This document shows positions 1-8,860 of a stretch of DNA of 64,000 nt, piece after piece. The notes under the pieces were generated by a model. It did no database searches and was not told the origin of the DNA. It saw nothing but the letters and a program-made list of their open reading frames with translations. Numbering within the stretch: the first letter of the stretch is position 1; each line of letters opens with the position of its first letter. Origin of the DNA: an uncultured Oscillospiraceae bacterium (GTDB lineage Bacteria > Bacillota > Clostridia > Oscillospirales > Oscillospiraceae); assembly GCA_934630495.1 (NCBI GenBank), contig CAKTVW010000006.1:5999-69998 (forward strand). Direction: 5' to 3'. The translations under genes were made by a program, and so were the position numbers.

Positions 1-903
1 GTGTACCTGTTTGGCAGCGTCGGTGTTGGCGATGTTATGGCATCTGTAATTGTCTCTGCGGCGGTTGCCGTGCTGTTTGGCCTGATGTGGGTGCTGCTTT
101 CCAGCAGCTTTTTGCAGATCGCGACCTCTACGGGAAAAACGGTTCGCAGAGAATACCGGGAGATGCGCAGCAGGCAACGGGGCATCGACGCGGCATTGCT
201 ATGCCGGGAATTTTCCCGTTTCGCCGCAAGTCCCGGCTATATGCTCAACTGCGGCCTCGGCACATTCCTGATGCCGCTCTGTGCGATTGCTCTGCTGTGG
301 AAGGGCGCCGAGCTGTTTGCCATGTTGGATGCTATGTTTGCCCAAACGGAAGGCAGTGTACCTTTGCTTCTGTGCGTGGTGCTTTGCGGTCTTGCGTCCA
401 TGAATTTTATGATGGCGCCTTCTGTATCCCTGGAGGGAAAAACCCTGTGGCTTCTGCAATCTCTTCCGATGGAGCCTTGGAGGATCTTTCGGGCAAAAAT
501 CAGGATGCAGCTTCTTTTGACCGGCTTGCCGCTGCTTTTGTGTATTGTGTGCACGGCGGCAGTTTATTCCCTGCATTCGATGCAACTGCTGATGATTCTC
601 CTTTTTGCCGGCTCCTATGTGCTGCTCACGGCACTGGTCGGTCTGTTCCTAGGCGTCAAAATGCCGACATTGACATGGACCAACGAGATCATGCCCATCA
701 AACAGGGTGCGCCGGTCATGATCACCTTATTTGGCGGTTTCGGATATATGGTACTGCTGTTCGTTGGATTTGTGCTCCTGCCCGGATGGATACTGGGCTT
801 TTACCGGTATATGAGCTGCTTTGTGGGTGTAAATCTGTTTCTATCCGTGTTGACTTGTTTGTGGTTACGAAAAAAAGGCACTGCCCGCTTTCTGGCTTTA
901 TGA
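1..903 (+). CDS. ABC-2 type transporter permease, C-terminal part (cut by window start)
   Basis: The frame is open at base 1 and stops with TGA at 901-903, so these are the last 300 residues of a longer protein. It is very hydrophobic, with about seven membrane segments (near residues 11-33, 78-100, 121-140, 171-190, 194-215, 240-263 and 268-288). The loop with EGKTLWLLQSLPM near residue 146 resembles the segment seen in large ABC-2 exporters that pair with a NatA-like ATPase. Substrate unknown. The partner ATPase would lie upstream, outside the window. A strong hairpin follows 67 bases after the stop. Confidence 0.7.
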   Translation: MYLFGSVGVGDVMASVIVSAAVAVLFGLMWVLLSSSFLQIATSTGKTVRREYREMRSRQRGIDAALLCREFSRFAASPGYMLNCGLGTFLMPLCAIALLWKGAELFAMLDAMFAQTEGSVPLLLCVVLCGLASMNFMMAPSVSLEGKTLWLLQSLPMEPWRIFRAKIRMQLLLTGLPLLLCIVCTAAVYSLHSMQLLMILLFAGSYVLLTALVGLFLGVKMPTLTWTNEIMPIKQGAPVMITLFGGFGYMVLLFVGFVLLPGWILGFYRYMSCFVGVNLFLSVLTCLWLRKKGTARFLAL

Positions 904-969
904 CGGCAAGGCTATAAGGACTGCTTTTAGAACCAAAGGCAGAATGTCCATGGAAATGCATTCTGCTTT

Positions 970-1014
970 TTGCAAAAATAACGCCCACATTCTCTGTGGG
1001 CGTTATTTTTGCAA
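970..1014. terminator. Bidirectional intrinsic terminator
   Basis: A perfect 20-bp stem (970-989 with 995-1014) with a 5-base loop and A/T-rich ends on both sides. It sits between two convergent genes, so it can end transcription from either strand. Confidence 0.85.
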
Positions 1015-1022
1015 TATTGATT

Positions 1023-2318
1023 TCAGATACAAAATGCAGCATAGAGAGGAACGATTTTTTTGTTATCCTCAAAGCCGAAGTTTTTGGCAGAGAGCTTGAT
1101 AGCATAAGCGGGCTTGTAGGTGTCCATATAGACCTTTAAGCTCTTGGCTCTGGTGTTGTCGGCAGACTTGACCTCAATGGGAATGAGCTGTCCGTCACGC
1201 TGAATGATAAAATCAATTTCAGCCCCACGCTCGGACTCCCAATAGTAGGTGTGGTAGCCGTTAATGGTAAGCTGCACATTGACATAGTTCTCCGCCATAC
1301 CGCCCTTGAAGTCGTTAATTTCCTCGACCATATAGAGAATGTCATTGGCGGCTAAATCCTTCTTGGCGCAAAGCAGCCCTAAGTCGGACACATAAATCTT
1401 GAACGCATCAATATCACGGTAGTTTTCAAGCGGCTTTTTGATTTGCTCGACCTTGTAGACCTGTGACACGATACCAGATAAGCACAGCCATTCAATCGCA
1501 TTTTCAAATTCGGAAGCCCGTCCGCCTTTCTTAATCAGCTTATATTGGAAACGGGTATTCTTCTTTGAAAGCTGAACGGTAATGTTATCATAGGCAAGTC
1601 TGGTTTTCTTGATTTCATTTAAGTTGTTATACTTGCTCATATCGTTAAGATAGCTTGCAAGTATCGTGTCCTGCGTATGGCGAACAAGGATATAATCCTT
1701 TGTTTCGGCAAACTGCATTACGCACTCTGGCATACCGCCGACCACAAGATACTGACGGTAAAGCTGCATTGCGGCATCGTGCAAAGCAGAAGGCAACGGC
1801 GTATCGGTTTGGAAGCACTTTTTAATCTGCTCCACCAAATCGTCCTCACCGAGAGCCAACATAAATTCCTCCATATCCATAGGATAAAGCGTTTTCATAT
1901 CGACCTTTCCTACGGGAAAAGAGAATTTCGCCCTGTTGACCGCAACGCCGAGCAAGCTGCCTGCCACGATGATGTGGTAATCTGGAGCGTTCTCGCAAAA
2001 GTATTTGAGCGAGGTCAAAGCCCTTTCGCAGAGCTGCACCTCGTCAAATACAATCAGCGTTTTTTCCTTTACGATGGTCTGACCTGCGATATGGGACAAA
2101 ATCGGTATCAGATAATCGGGGCTGATGTTTTCCTCAAAGGTTTCGTTCAGCTTTGGATTGGTTTCAAAGTTGAAGTATGCCACATTTTCGTAATGGGTGC
2201 GCCCGAACTCCAGAATGGAATAGGTCTTTCCGACCTGTCTTGCACCCTGTAAAATAAGGGGCTTGCGGTGTTCGCTTTCTTTCCAAGCTTCCAAGAAGCC
2301 CATAATCTTTCTATACAT
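1023..2318 (-). CDS. AAA ATPase with DUF4143 C-terminal domain
   Basis: A 431-residue protein of the AAA_14/DUF4143 family. The N-terminal ATPase has Walker A GARQVGKT (about residues 25-32) and Walker B LIVFDEVQ (about 87-94). The C-terminal part contains EIDFIIQ followed by PIEVKS (about residues 360-380), a D...ExK pattern like the PD-(D/E)XK nuclease fold assigned to DUF4143. The start is fixed by AAGGAGG a few bases before the ATG at 2318. Such stand-alone ATPases are common and mobile in gut Clostridia and Bacteroides; their cellular role is not settled. It is a single gene with its own promoter, transcribed away from the sigma-factor operon. Confidence 0.85.
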   Translation of the reverse strand: MYRKIMGFLEAWKESEHRKPLILQGARQVGKTYSILEFGRTHYENVAYFNFETNPKLNETFEENISPDYLIPILSHIAGQTIVKEKTLIVFDEVQLCERALTSLKYFCENAPDYHIIVAGSLLGVAVNRAKFSFPVGKVDMKTLYPMDMEEFMLALGEDDLVEQIKKCFQTDTPLPSALHDAAMQLYRQYLVVGGMPECVMQFAETKDYILVRHTQDTILASYLNDMSKYNNLNEIKKTRLAYDNITVQLSKKNTRFQYKLIKKGGRASEFENAIEWLCLSGIVSQVYKVEQIKKPLENYRDIDAFKIYVSDLGLLCAKKDLAANDILYMVEEINDFKGGMAENYVNVQLTINGYHTYYWESERGAEIDFIIQRDGQLIPIEVKSADNTRAKSLKVYMDTYKPAYAIKLSAKNFGFEDNKKIVPLYAAFCI

Positions 2319-2347
2319 AAGCCGTCCTCCTTAAAGGTACTGACCAT

Positions 2348-2376
2348 AGTATAGCAGATATTCGTGTAAAAATCAA
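2348..2376 (-). promoter_or_regulatory. Sigma-A promoter of the DUF4143 ATPase
   Basis: On the minus strand, TTGATT (2371-2376) and TATACT (2348-2353) are separated by 17 bases, with the ribosome binding site and ATG directly downstream. Confidence 0.6.
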
Positions 2377-2718
2377 AGAAATTTCCTTGAATTTTCGCAC
2401 TAATCAACACAATTATTTTCTCATTTCTCTCGCGATACGACACGAACACCGCAATTTCTGCATTTTACACCTCTCCGAACTTGGTCGGCATCTAGATAAT
2501 TCACACAATTGAAGAAATGCCGTTCATCTCGTAAAACAGCAGGGATGCAACCTTTTGAAGCAAGCAATCTGCGGTAATTGCGGCGAAACGGGCGGGGCGG
2601 TAGAAACGGTGGCACGAATATGTTATACTGATACCAATATTTCGATTTTGATATTCCGGATTTTTTGTAAGATTTTTTCCTCTGCGGAGTCTTACTGATG
2701 AAGGGAGGTGGTAGCGCA
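2377..2718. other. Intergenic region before the ECF sigma operon
   Basis: About 340 bases between divergent genes. No coding potential with a plausible ribosome binding site was seen. No convincing sigma-A promoter for the downstream operon is visible, which would fit an ECF-type self-controlled promoter, but no repeat of such a promoter elsewhere was found to support that. Confidence 0.4.
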
Positions 2719-3219
2719 ATGGAGTTTGAACAGCTCTACAGCATCTATTTTAAATCGGTATACTGCTATATAAGGCGGCTCTCCGGCGATGAGCATATCG
2801 CAGAGGAGATCACAAGCGATACCTTTTTCAAGGCAATGCGGTCCATAAACAGCTTCCGCGGCAACTGCGACATGCGCGTATGGCTCTGCCAAATTGCAAA
2901 AAACACCTATTTCTCCTATCTGGAAAAGAGCGGCAGAACAGAACGTATTGACGAAGCAGCCGTTCAGAATATTGCGGACCCGAACGCTTTTGCTGATGAA
3001 CAGGTCGACACGCGGGAGGAAGCAGGGCAGATACGGGAAATTCTGCACAGGATGCCCGAGCCGTACAAGGAGGTTTTCATATGGCGTGTTTTCGGCGAAT
3101 TGTCTTTTAAGGAAATCGGCGCACTATACGGAAAGACCGATAATTGGGCTTGCGTTACCTACCACCGGGCCGGGAAAATGATACGAAGCAGATTGGAGGA
3201 GATCGGATATGAAAAATGA
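2719..3219 (+). CDS. ECF-type RNA polymerase sigma factor
   Basis: A 166-residue sigma-70 family protein. Region 2 spans about residues 5-70 (FEQLYSIYFKSVYCYIRR; the WLCQIAKNTYFSYL segment is region 2.3-2.4). Region 4 spans about 112-160 (PYKEVFIWRVFGELSFKEI). The ATG at 2719 is chosen over the upstream ATG at 2698 because AAGGGAGGTGG at 2701-2711 lies just before it. The next gene starts inside its last codons, so the two are translationally coupled. That gene encodes a zinc anti-sigma factor, so this sigma factor is expected to be held inactive at the membrane until a signal arrives. Confidence 0.88.
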   Translation: MEFEQLYSIYFKSVYCYIRRLSGDEHIAEEITSDTFFKAMRSINSFRGNCDMRVWLCQIAKNTYFSYLEKSGRTERIDEAAVQNIADPNAFADEQVDTREEAGQIREILHRMPEPYKEVFIWRVFGELSFKEIGALYGKTDNWACVTYHRAGKMIRSRLEEIGYEK

Positions 3220-3940
3220 GTGCAGTATTGTCCGCGACGTGCTGCCCCTGTACTTTGAAAACATGGTCAGCGAAGATACGGCGGCATTTGTAGAGGAGCA
3301 TCTTGCAGGCTGCCCGCAATGCGCCGCAGAGCTTGAGGCCATGCGGTCGAAGGAAAAAGCCGAAAAGCCCGGCGGCAAAGCGCCCGACAACATCGAGGCC
3401 GAAGTGCTGAAATCCATGAAGGCCATTCACAAAAGGTTTCGGAAAAAGGTGTTCTGCGCGGCTGCCGTTATTGCCGGCGTTTTTATCGTCGTATGCGTGC
3501 TGCTCCACTTTTTCCCCGTCTACCGCATCAAGGAGCTTTGGTGTTGTAACTTTTACAGCGGCGAACAGATCGCCAAGGCGCTGTGCATCGGTTCCGCATC
3601 CGACCGCCGAGAAGCGCAGTCGGTCCTGCGTCTGGCAGATCAGGCGTTCAATGACGTGCGGCACACAAGCGCGGAAAACGAAGAAAAATACGGCTTACTT
3701 GCCCGATACGCGACCGATACGGACTTCTTCGGCGACACGGCGTTTAATGAGCATTCGTTAGAGCTGTGGTCCGCCCACCTCGGGAAAACCGAGGGCTGGA
3801 TCTGGGTCTACTACACGTCCAATACCTTCAATCACGACGGCAGCCTTGCCTGCGGAAGCGCGCGCTGTCCTGCCCTCTGGAAGGTGGAGAGAAATGACAG
3901 CGGAGAATGGGTCGTGGTCCAAATTCGCGAACACCCATGA
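3209..3940 (+). CDS. Anti-sigma factor with zf-HC2 zinc finger and one membrane span
   Basis: A 243-residue protein overlapping the sigma gene by 11 bases. Its N-terminus has the zf-HC2 pattern: Cys5, then EEHLAGCPQC with the H-x3-C-x2-C spacing (about residues 30-38). One membrane helix follows at about residues 77-98. The remaining roughly 145 residues are extracytoplasmic and carry no motif I recognise. Its expected role is to bind the preceding ECF sigma factor and release it on a cell-surface signal. The signal is unknown; the VanZ-like gene next door suggests the cell envelope. Confidence 0.8.
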   Translation: MKNECSIVRDVLPLYFENMVSEDTAAFVEEHLAGCPQCAAELEAMRSKEKAEKPGGKAPDNIEAEVLKSMKAIHKRFRKKVFCAAAVIAGVFIVVCVLLHFFPVYRIKELWCCNFYSGEQIAKALCIGSASDRREAQSVLRLADQAFNDVRHTSAENEEKYGLLARYATDTDFFGDTAFNEHSLELWSAHLGKTEGWIWVYYTSNTFNHDGSLACGSARCPALWKVERNDSGEWVVVQIREHP

Positions 3941-3963
3941 GCAGGCAGGAGGGCAAATAAAAA

Positions 3964-4575
3964 ATGAGCAAACTATACAGCCTGCTCAGCTCCGGTTCGA
4001 TATTCGGCCTGTTTCTGCAGGTCCTCCCGATCACCCTGCTGGTGGGCGCGGTCTATGCCGTTTGCAGATGCGTCCGCATAAAAAGGCGCGGGAGCAGCGT
4101 CCGGTGGGGCATGGAGATCATGCGTTGGCTTTTTGTATGCTATCTGACAGGGCTTGTGAATCTCGTCCTCGTGCCCGCCGAGCTGTGGATGTCTGTTTGG
4201 GCCAAGATTTTTGTCGGATACAGCCACGGCGAGCTTGCGTTCTTCTCGGGAGATTTTAACCTCGTTCCGACCGTTTTCAGATTGATAGCGGGCGAGCTTA
4301 CGATCGGGCGCTGGGTCCTGAAAATGCTGATTTATAACTTCCTCATGTTTGTGCCCTTCGGCATTTTCCTGCCCTTCGTTTCTGAGAAGATCGACGGGCG
4401 AACGATCTGGAAAACAGCCGTTATCGTTCCGCTTACGGTAGAAATAATACAGCCCGTTGTCGGCCGCAGCTTTGATGTGGATGATCTGATCCTGAATTTC
4501 GCCGGGATCATCGCCGGTTACTTTCTTGCCCTCGGGGTCAAAAGCATTATACGAAGAAAAGAGAATAAGTGTTAA
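3964..4575 (+). CDS. VanZ-like family membrane protein
   Basis: A 203-residue integral membrane protein with about five spans. It has VanZ-family landmarks: NLVPTVFRLI in the middle, NFLMFVPFGIFLP (about residues 120-132), and EIIQPVVGRSFDVDDLILN (about 160-178). VanZ from enterococcal transposons gives low-level teicoplanin resistance, but most chromosomal relatives are uncharacterised. It begins 23 bases after the anti-sigma gene and is probably in the same operon. The start ATG at 3964 is preceded by a weak AGGAGGG at about 3947-3953. Confidence 0.82.
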   Translation: MSKLYSLLSSGSIFGLFLQVLPITLLVGAVYAVCRCVRIKRRGSSVRWGMEIMRWLFVCYLTGLVNLVLVPAELWMSVWAKIFVGYSHGELAFFSGDFNLVPTVFRLIAGELTIGRWVLKMLIYNFLMFVPFGIFLPFVSEKIDGRTIWKTAVIVPLTVEIIQPVVGRSFDVDDLILNFAGIIAGYFLALGVKSIIRRKENKC

Positions 4576-4759
4576 AACAAAGCGAACGGATACTTAAAAA
4601 TAACGGGTTTGATCGAATATTAAGATCAAGCATTTTGTTGGACTGTTAAAAATTAAGAAGCAAACGGCATCGATGATTTCCTGCCGTTTGCTTCTTTTGC
4701 ATACCGAAATAAAGGATCGAAGTGCCGTGCTGATGCAGGTCAGAACGGCGGGAGAGCAG

Positions 4760-6088
4760 TCAGCGACGCACTTGCCGCTCCTCCTGCATCGGGAACTGCA
4801 CGATATGGTAGAATTTCTTTTCTTCGGGGTCAAAACGCATTGCGGCGACGCCGTGATATCGGTCCACGATGCGTCTGATGCTCTTTAGGCCCACGCCGTG
4901 GATCCCGGACGTATGCTTCCGCGTTCGGAACAGGCCCTCCTGATTCGGTATTGGCGGTGCATCGCAGGAATTTACGACCGACACAATGACGATCTGCTGC
5001 TCGTCACTTTTCTTCACGGATAGTTCGATCGACCGCGCTTCGGAGCATTCCGCCGCCTCCAATGCGTTTGTCAGCAGATTTCCGTAAAAGGTCGTGATGC
5101 TTGGTGCATCCATAAAGGTAAAGCAATGATCTCGGATATCACACCGGAAGGATACCCCTTTTTTCTCGCATTTCTCTCGAAATTGCAGCAGCATAAAATT
5201 AAGGATCGGTTCCGGGCATATCTTTATTTGCCGATCGGGCAGGACATCCTCTGCCAGCTTTGTGACATACTCGGATATTGCAGGCGCATCAAGCTCTTCG
5301 GCAAGGCCGTGAATGGCATTCAGATGGCTCTTGATATCGTGGACCAAAATGCGCTGATTTTCCGACTGCTCCTGAAGCGCCTGATAGTACGCGGCATCCG
5401 CTTCTTCTCGCTGCATGCTCAAATTAAGCGCCAACCGTTCGTCATGGATCCGCTGTAAATGATTGTACAGGACCATAAAAATCAAATTGACGATCAGTAA
5501 GGTCAGAACAATGATTATCATGAGAAGTGCTACCGGTTTTGTCATCTCTGCGCGAATGCCGATATAGACCACCACGGCGGAAACAGCAACGGAGAGGATC
5601 GGCAGGATGCACAGCAGGCCCATAAACGCCGGTTCTTCCTGCGTTTGCCGACCGGAGGACCAAAGCCTTGCGGCGATCACCGTGATCGAAAAATAAAGCA
5701 TTTTACTGATGACTGCCATGACGATCATAACGGCCAGATCATCGGCATAAGCGCCGAAACGGAAGCCGAACAGGCTGATGATCCACGCGGCAATGATTTC
5801 CGTGACGGCCATGATCGAGGTCAGGAAAGCGGAATGCAGTATGGCGGGTCTTAATCTGCATTCGTAATTTCTCCACAGCAAAAGCAAATTGGAAACAAAA
5901 AATGCTGCGCCGTTCAAAACGACGCTGTCAAACCATGTAACGCAGAACAGGAGAAGATATGCGACCGCAAAGGTGAGGCCGAGCCGAACGCCGGAGGCAC
6001 TCCGACAGAACAGAGCGTCAAAATACAGCCATGCAATGATCGCCTCTGCAATATATAACACACCGTAGCAAATGTATTCCGCCATCAT
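4760..6088 (-). CDS. AgrC-type sensor histidine kinase (GHKL)
   Basis: A 442-residue kinase. The first 220 or so residues hold six to seven membrane helices. A short coiled segment leads to the H-box HDIKSHLNAIHGL, with the phospho-accepting histidine. The C-terminal GHKL ATPase has the N-box YGNLLTNALEAAE and the glycine motif GVGLKSIRRIV. The start at 6088 overlaps the response-regulator stop as ATGA, which argues for coupled translation; the longer frame upstream lies inside the regulator gene. This is the class that senses peptides in Agr/Com-type systems. The divergent ABC exporter suggests it controls transport of, or resistance to, a peptide, but no peptide gene is visible. Confidence 0.85.
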   Translation of the reverse strand: MMAEYICYGVLYIAEAIIAWLYFDALFCRSASGVRLGLTFAVAYLLLFCVTWFDSVVLNGAAFFVSNLLLLWRNYECRLRPAILHSAFLTSIMAVTEIIAAWIISLFGFRFGAYADDLAVMIVMAVISKMLYFSITVIAARLWSSGRQTQEEPAFMGLLCILPILSVAVSAVVVYIGIRAEMTKPVALLMIIIVLTLLIVNLIFMVLYNHLQRIHDERLALNLSMQREEADAAYYQALQEQSENQRILVHDIKSHLNAIHGLAEELDAPAISEYVTKLAEDVLPDRQIKICPEPILNFMLLQFREKCEKKGVSFRCDIRDHCFTFMDAPSITTFYGNLLTNALEAAECSEARSIELSVKKSDEQQIVIVSVVNSCDAPPIPNQEGLFRTRKHTSGIHGVGLKSIRRIVDRYHGVAAMRFDPEEKKFYHIVQFPMQEERQVRR

Positions 6089-6798
6089 TTCACGCTTTCC
6101 ATGTACCACAAATAGGTATCCTTGCACGCGGTATACCTTCTTCTTGTTAAGTATGCCGTCAATTCCTTATCCCGATATTTCAGCAGAATGCTATCTTTAC
6201 GAATTGTATTAACAAAGTGCAGATTGACGATATAGCTTCTGTGCGTCACATAAAAGCATGGCAGGGCCAAGGTCTGCCGCCAATGCTCCATGTTCTGCGT
6301 GCTTTGCAGGATGCCGTCCGTTGTATGGACGAAAACCTTCCGCTGTGCCGCTTCAACGCAGATGATTTCTTCCGCCCGTCGGACATATACCCCGTCGCTT
6401 GTCACAATGGGAAATTCCCGACTCTCCATGTTATAGCGGTAGACTGCATCCTTCAGATTGCGGAACAGTCGGTCCTTATCAATCGGTTTTGACAGGTATC
6501 GGAACACCTGAAACCGCATGGCTTCGTCCAAATAATCCGGATAAGAGGTTACGATAAAGATTATAATGCTCGGATTCTGTTCTTTCAGCTTTGCGCCGAC
6601 GCAGATCCCGCTGACACCGGGCATTTCAACATCCAAAAATGCGATATCCGCACGAGCCTCTGCGGCCAATAACGCGTCGCCGCTATGATAGCAGGCGAAC
6701 TCCGGCGTTTTTCCGCCCGGCCGCGCAAAGTACTCCGACACATAGAGCTGTAATTGTGCAAGGGCCGCAGGGTCGTCGTCGCAGAAAATTACACGCAC
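6085..6798 (-). CDS. LytTR-family response regulator
   Basis: A 237-residue AgrA/LytR-type regulator. The receiver domain begins VRVIFCDDDP (acidic pocket), has the phospho-acceptor in FLDVEMPG (Asp56) and a conserved Lys in LSKPIDKD. The C-terminal LytTR DNA-binding domain covers about residues 130-237 (YVTHRSYIVNLHFVNTI). I place the start at GTG 6798, not ATG 6816, because the six codons between them form the GGGAGGTGG ribosome binding site. First gene of the two-gene operon with the kinase. Confidence 0.87.
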   Translation of the reverse strand: MRVIFCDDDPAALAQLQLYVSEYFARPGGKTPEFACYHSGDALLAAEARADIAFLDVEMPGVSGICVGAKLKEQNPSIIIFIVTSYPDYLDEAMRFQVFRYLSKPIDKDRLFRNLKDAVYRYNMESREFPIVTSDGVYVRRAEEIICVEAAQRKVFVHTTDGILQSTQNMEHWRQTLALPCFYVTHRSYIVNLHFVNTIRKDSILLKYRDKELTAYLTRRRYTACKDTYLWYMESVK

Positions 6799-6999
6799 GG
6801 GTATGCCACCTCCCATTTATCTGCGTAGAGATATTATAGCATATCCGGGACGTGGCCGCCAGTACCGGTTCACAGATCCGCAGAAGAAAACACGACCAAA
6901 ACGGCGTCAAAACGGTCGTTTCGCGCATCCCCGCTTGCATGATCCGAATTTCAAAGGTAAGCTGTACCAAACAGCATTCCGAAAAAGGAGAATCGGTGC
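6799..6999. promoter_or_regulatory. Divergent promoter region between the two-component operon and the ABC exporter
   Basis: About 200 bases. On the minus strand a TATAAT-like -10 lies at 6833-6838 with no good -35, as expected for an activated promoter. Towards the exporter there is a tandem repeat of AAAACGG (6899-6905 and 6911-6917) that could be part of a regulator site. LytTR regulators bind imperfect direct repeats, but the spacing here does not clearly match the known pattern. Confidence 0.35.
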
Positions 7000-8844
7000 A
7001 TGAATATTTTCTTTCGGCAGGCGGTCAGAGGGCCGGTTTTTACTATTCTGACGGCGGGGCTGCTCAGCCTTTCCACCGCGCTGTCCTGCACCGGCTATGC
7101 TGCATGGACAAGTGCAAAGATACAGCAGGACGAGATCCTCAGTGGGTACACGACGATTGCGATCCCGTCGGAACCGGATCTAAGTAAGCTATCGGCAGAG
7201 GAGATCGCCGGCGCACTGCAAAATCGCGTGTATGCCGACAATTTCGCGCGGGAAGCTCCACAGCTCACGACGGTCGATCGCCGCTGTCTGCTTTCCGCCC
7301 ATATCGCGGGCAGCAAGTCCCTCTCCTCCGGACGCATGGACCCGTCGGAATACAATATTGCGTTTGACGGAGAATGCTATTCTCTTGCCGTATTTGCACT
7401 GCGCTGCGAGAGCATCAGGGAGCAGCCGACGGAGGGGATACTCCTGTATGACGCGTCCTTTCGCGTTGAGGAGATCATCTGTCTGTCAGATGCATATAAC
7501 ACTTTCCCCGAACCTGATTCGGTACATATCTACAGCGATGTCCGCGAAGCGAATGGGGCGGCACCGTTTGAAGAAGGCAAGACCTATCTTGTACTCGGCC
7601 AATATCGGGATTATCGTGTCGTCCGCTCTGCCGACGGATACAGTCAGGTAAAAACCGAAAACCGATGCATCGTTCCGTTTCCTGAAATTCCGAGCAATTC
7701 CTGCGGCGAACCTGCCGCACTTGAACTCGGGAACCAGAATGGGCAGGAATATCATTTTCCTGCGGCAGGGCAGCTTCCATGGACCTGCGCGTATCCCGGA
7801 ACGGCGGCGGATTATCTCGGCAGTGACGCGGCTTCCGTCTGGAGAGAAGATATCATCCCGCTTTGCCGACTGAATCACGAATCCGCTGCCGTGATACTGA
7901 CCGACCGCATCGAGAGCATGTATTCGTTCAATACCGGTGATGCAAGCCTGCTGACGGGACGCTTTTTTACGGAAGAGGAATACACGAAGGGCGCGGATGT
8001 CTGCATCATCAGCGCGGCGTACGCTGAATTGAACGGCATGCAGCTCGGCGACAGCGTTCGGCTGGACTACTACAATTCCGGGTTCGGAGAATACAGCAAC
8101 GGCGCACTGGCAAATTCCCTGTTTGCGCAGGAAGACCCCGGCCCCTATCGCCAAAGATATTGTATGACGCCCGACGACGCGATCGGGGTATGCAGGAATT
8201 ATACCGTTGTCGGTATTTATACCGGTGTGCGCTTTGCGTTCGGCGCCTATCAATTCAATGCAGATACGATATTCGTTCCCAAGGCATCCGTTCCCGAGGC
8301 GCAGGATTACGAGACACGGGCAAATTCGCTGCTGAATACGTTTGTTCTGGAAAACGGTACGGCGGAAGAGTTTGAAACGTACATGGAACAGCGGGGGCTT
8401 GGCGGACAATTCCTTTATTTCGATCAGGATTTTTCCTCTATGCAGGAATCGCTGGAGGCGCTTAAAACCAATGCCGGACGTCTGATGACGGTTGGTGCCG
8501 GCGTACTTCTGCTTGCGTCTGTGCTGTTCCTGTTCCTGAATTTCCGCAGAATGCAGCCGACGCTTCGCGGCGCTCGTCTCTTGGGCAGAGCGTCCAAAAC
8601 GGTATTCGGAGAAATGCTTGCGGTGCTTATCCCCTTAGAGCTGCTTGCAATTGCGGTCGGTACCGGTGTTGCGGATGCGCTGTTCGACACCGTTACAGAG
8701 AAACTGCTTTCCAGCGCGCTTGTGCTTCGGACAGGGGCAACGGCGGCCGCTTCTGCCATTGCATTCGCATTTCTCGTGATCGCCACGATCATCAGTGCAG
8801 CGGCCTTTGCGAATCGCAAGCTGATGAAAGCAAAATACAGTTGA
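7000..8844 (+). CDS. FtsX-type ABC transporter permease, first subunit
   Basis: A 614-residue protein: one N-terminal membrane helix (about residues 12-33), a large extracytoplasmic domain of about 450 residues, then three C-terminal helices (about 495-515, 540-565, 580-605). This is the layout of MacB/FtsX-type permeases. The start at 7000 follows AAAAAGGAG at 6982-6990. It is the first gene of a permease-permease-ATPase operon (gaps of 16 and 2 bases) that lies divergent to the kinase/regulator pair. Such exporters move peptides or lipoproteins or act mechanically on the envelope; the substrate here is unknown. Confidence 0.75.
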   Translation: MNIFFRQAVRGPVFTILTAGLLSLSTALSCTGYAAWTSAKIQQDEILSGYTTIAIPSEPDLSKLSAEEIAGALQNRVYADNFAREAPQLTTVDRRCLLSAHIAGSKSLSSGRMDPSEYNIAFDGECYSLAVFALRCESIREQPTEGILLYDASFRVEEIICLSDAYNTFPEPDSVHIYSDVREANGAAPFEEGKTYLVLGQYRDYRVVRSADGYSQVKTENRCIVPFPEIPSNSCGEPAALELGNQNGQEYHFPAAGQLPWTCAYPGTAADYLGSDAASVWREDIIPLCRLNHESAAVILTDRIESMYSFNTGDASLLTGRFFTEEEYTKGADVCIISAAYAELNGMQLGDSVRLDYYNSGFGEYSNGALANSLFAQEDPGPYRQRYCMTPDDAIGVCRNYTVVGIYTGVRFAFGAYQFNADTIFVPKASVPEAQDYETRANSLLNTFVLENGTAEEFETYMEQRGLGGQFLYFDQDFSSMQESLEALKTNAGRLMTVGAGVLLLASVLFLFLNFRRMQPTLRGARLLGRASKTVFGEMLAVLIPLELLAIAVGTGVADALFDTVTEKLLSSALVLRTGATAAASAIAFAFLVIATIISAAAFANRKLMKAKYS

Positions 8845-8860
8845 GGGGGTGCGAACGGTC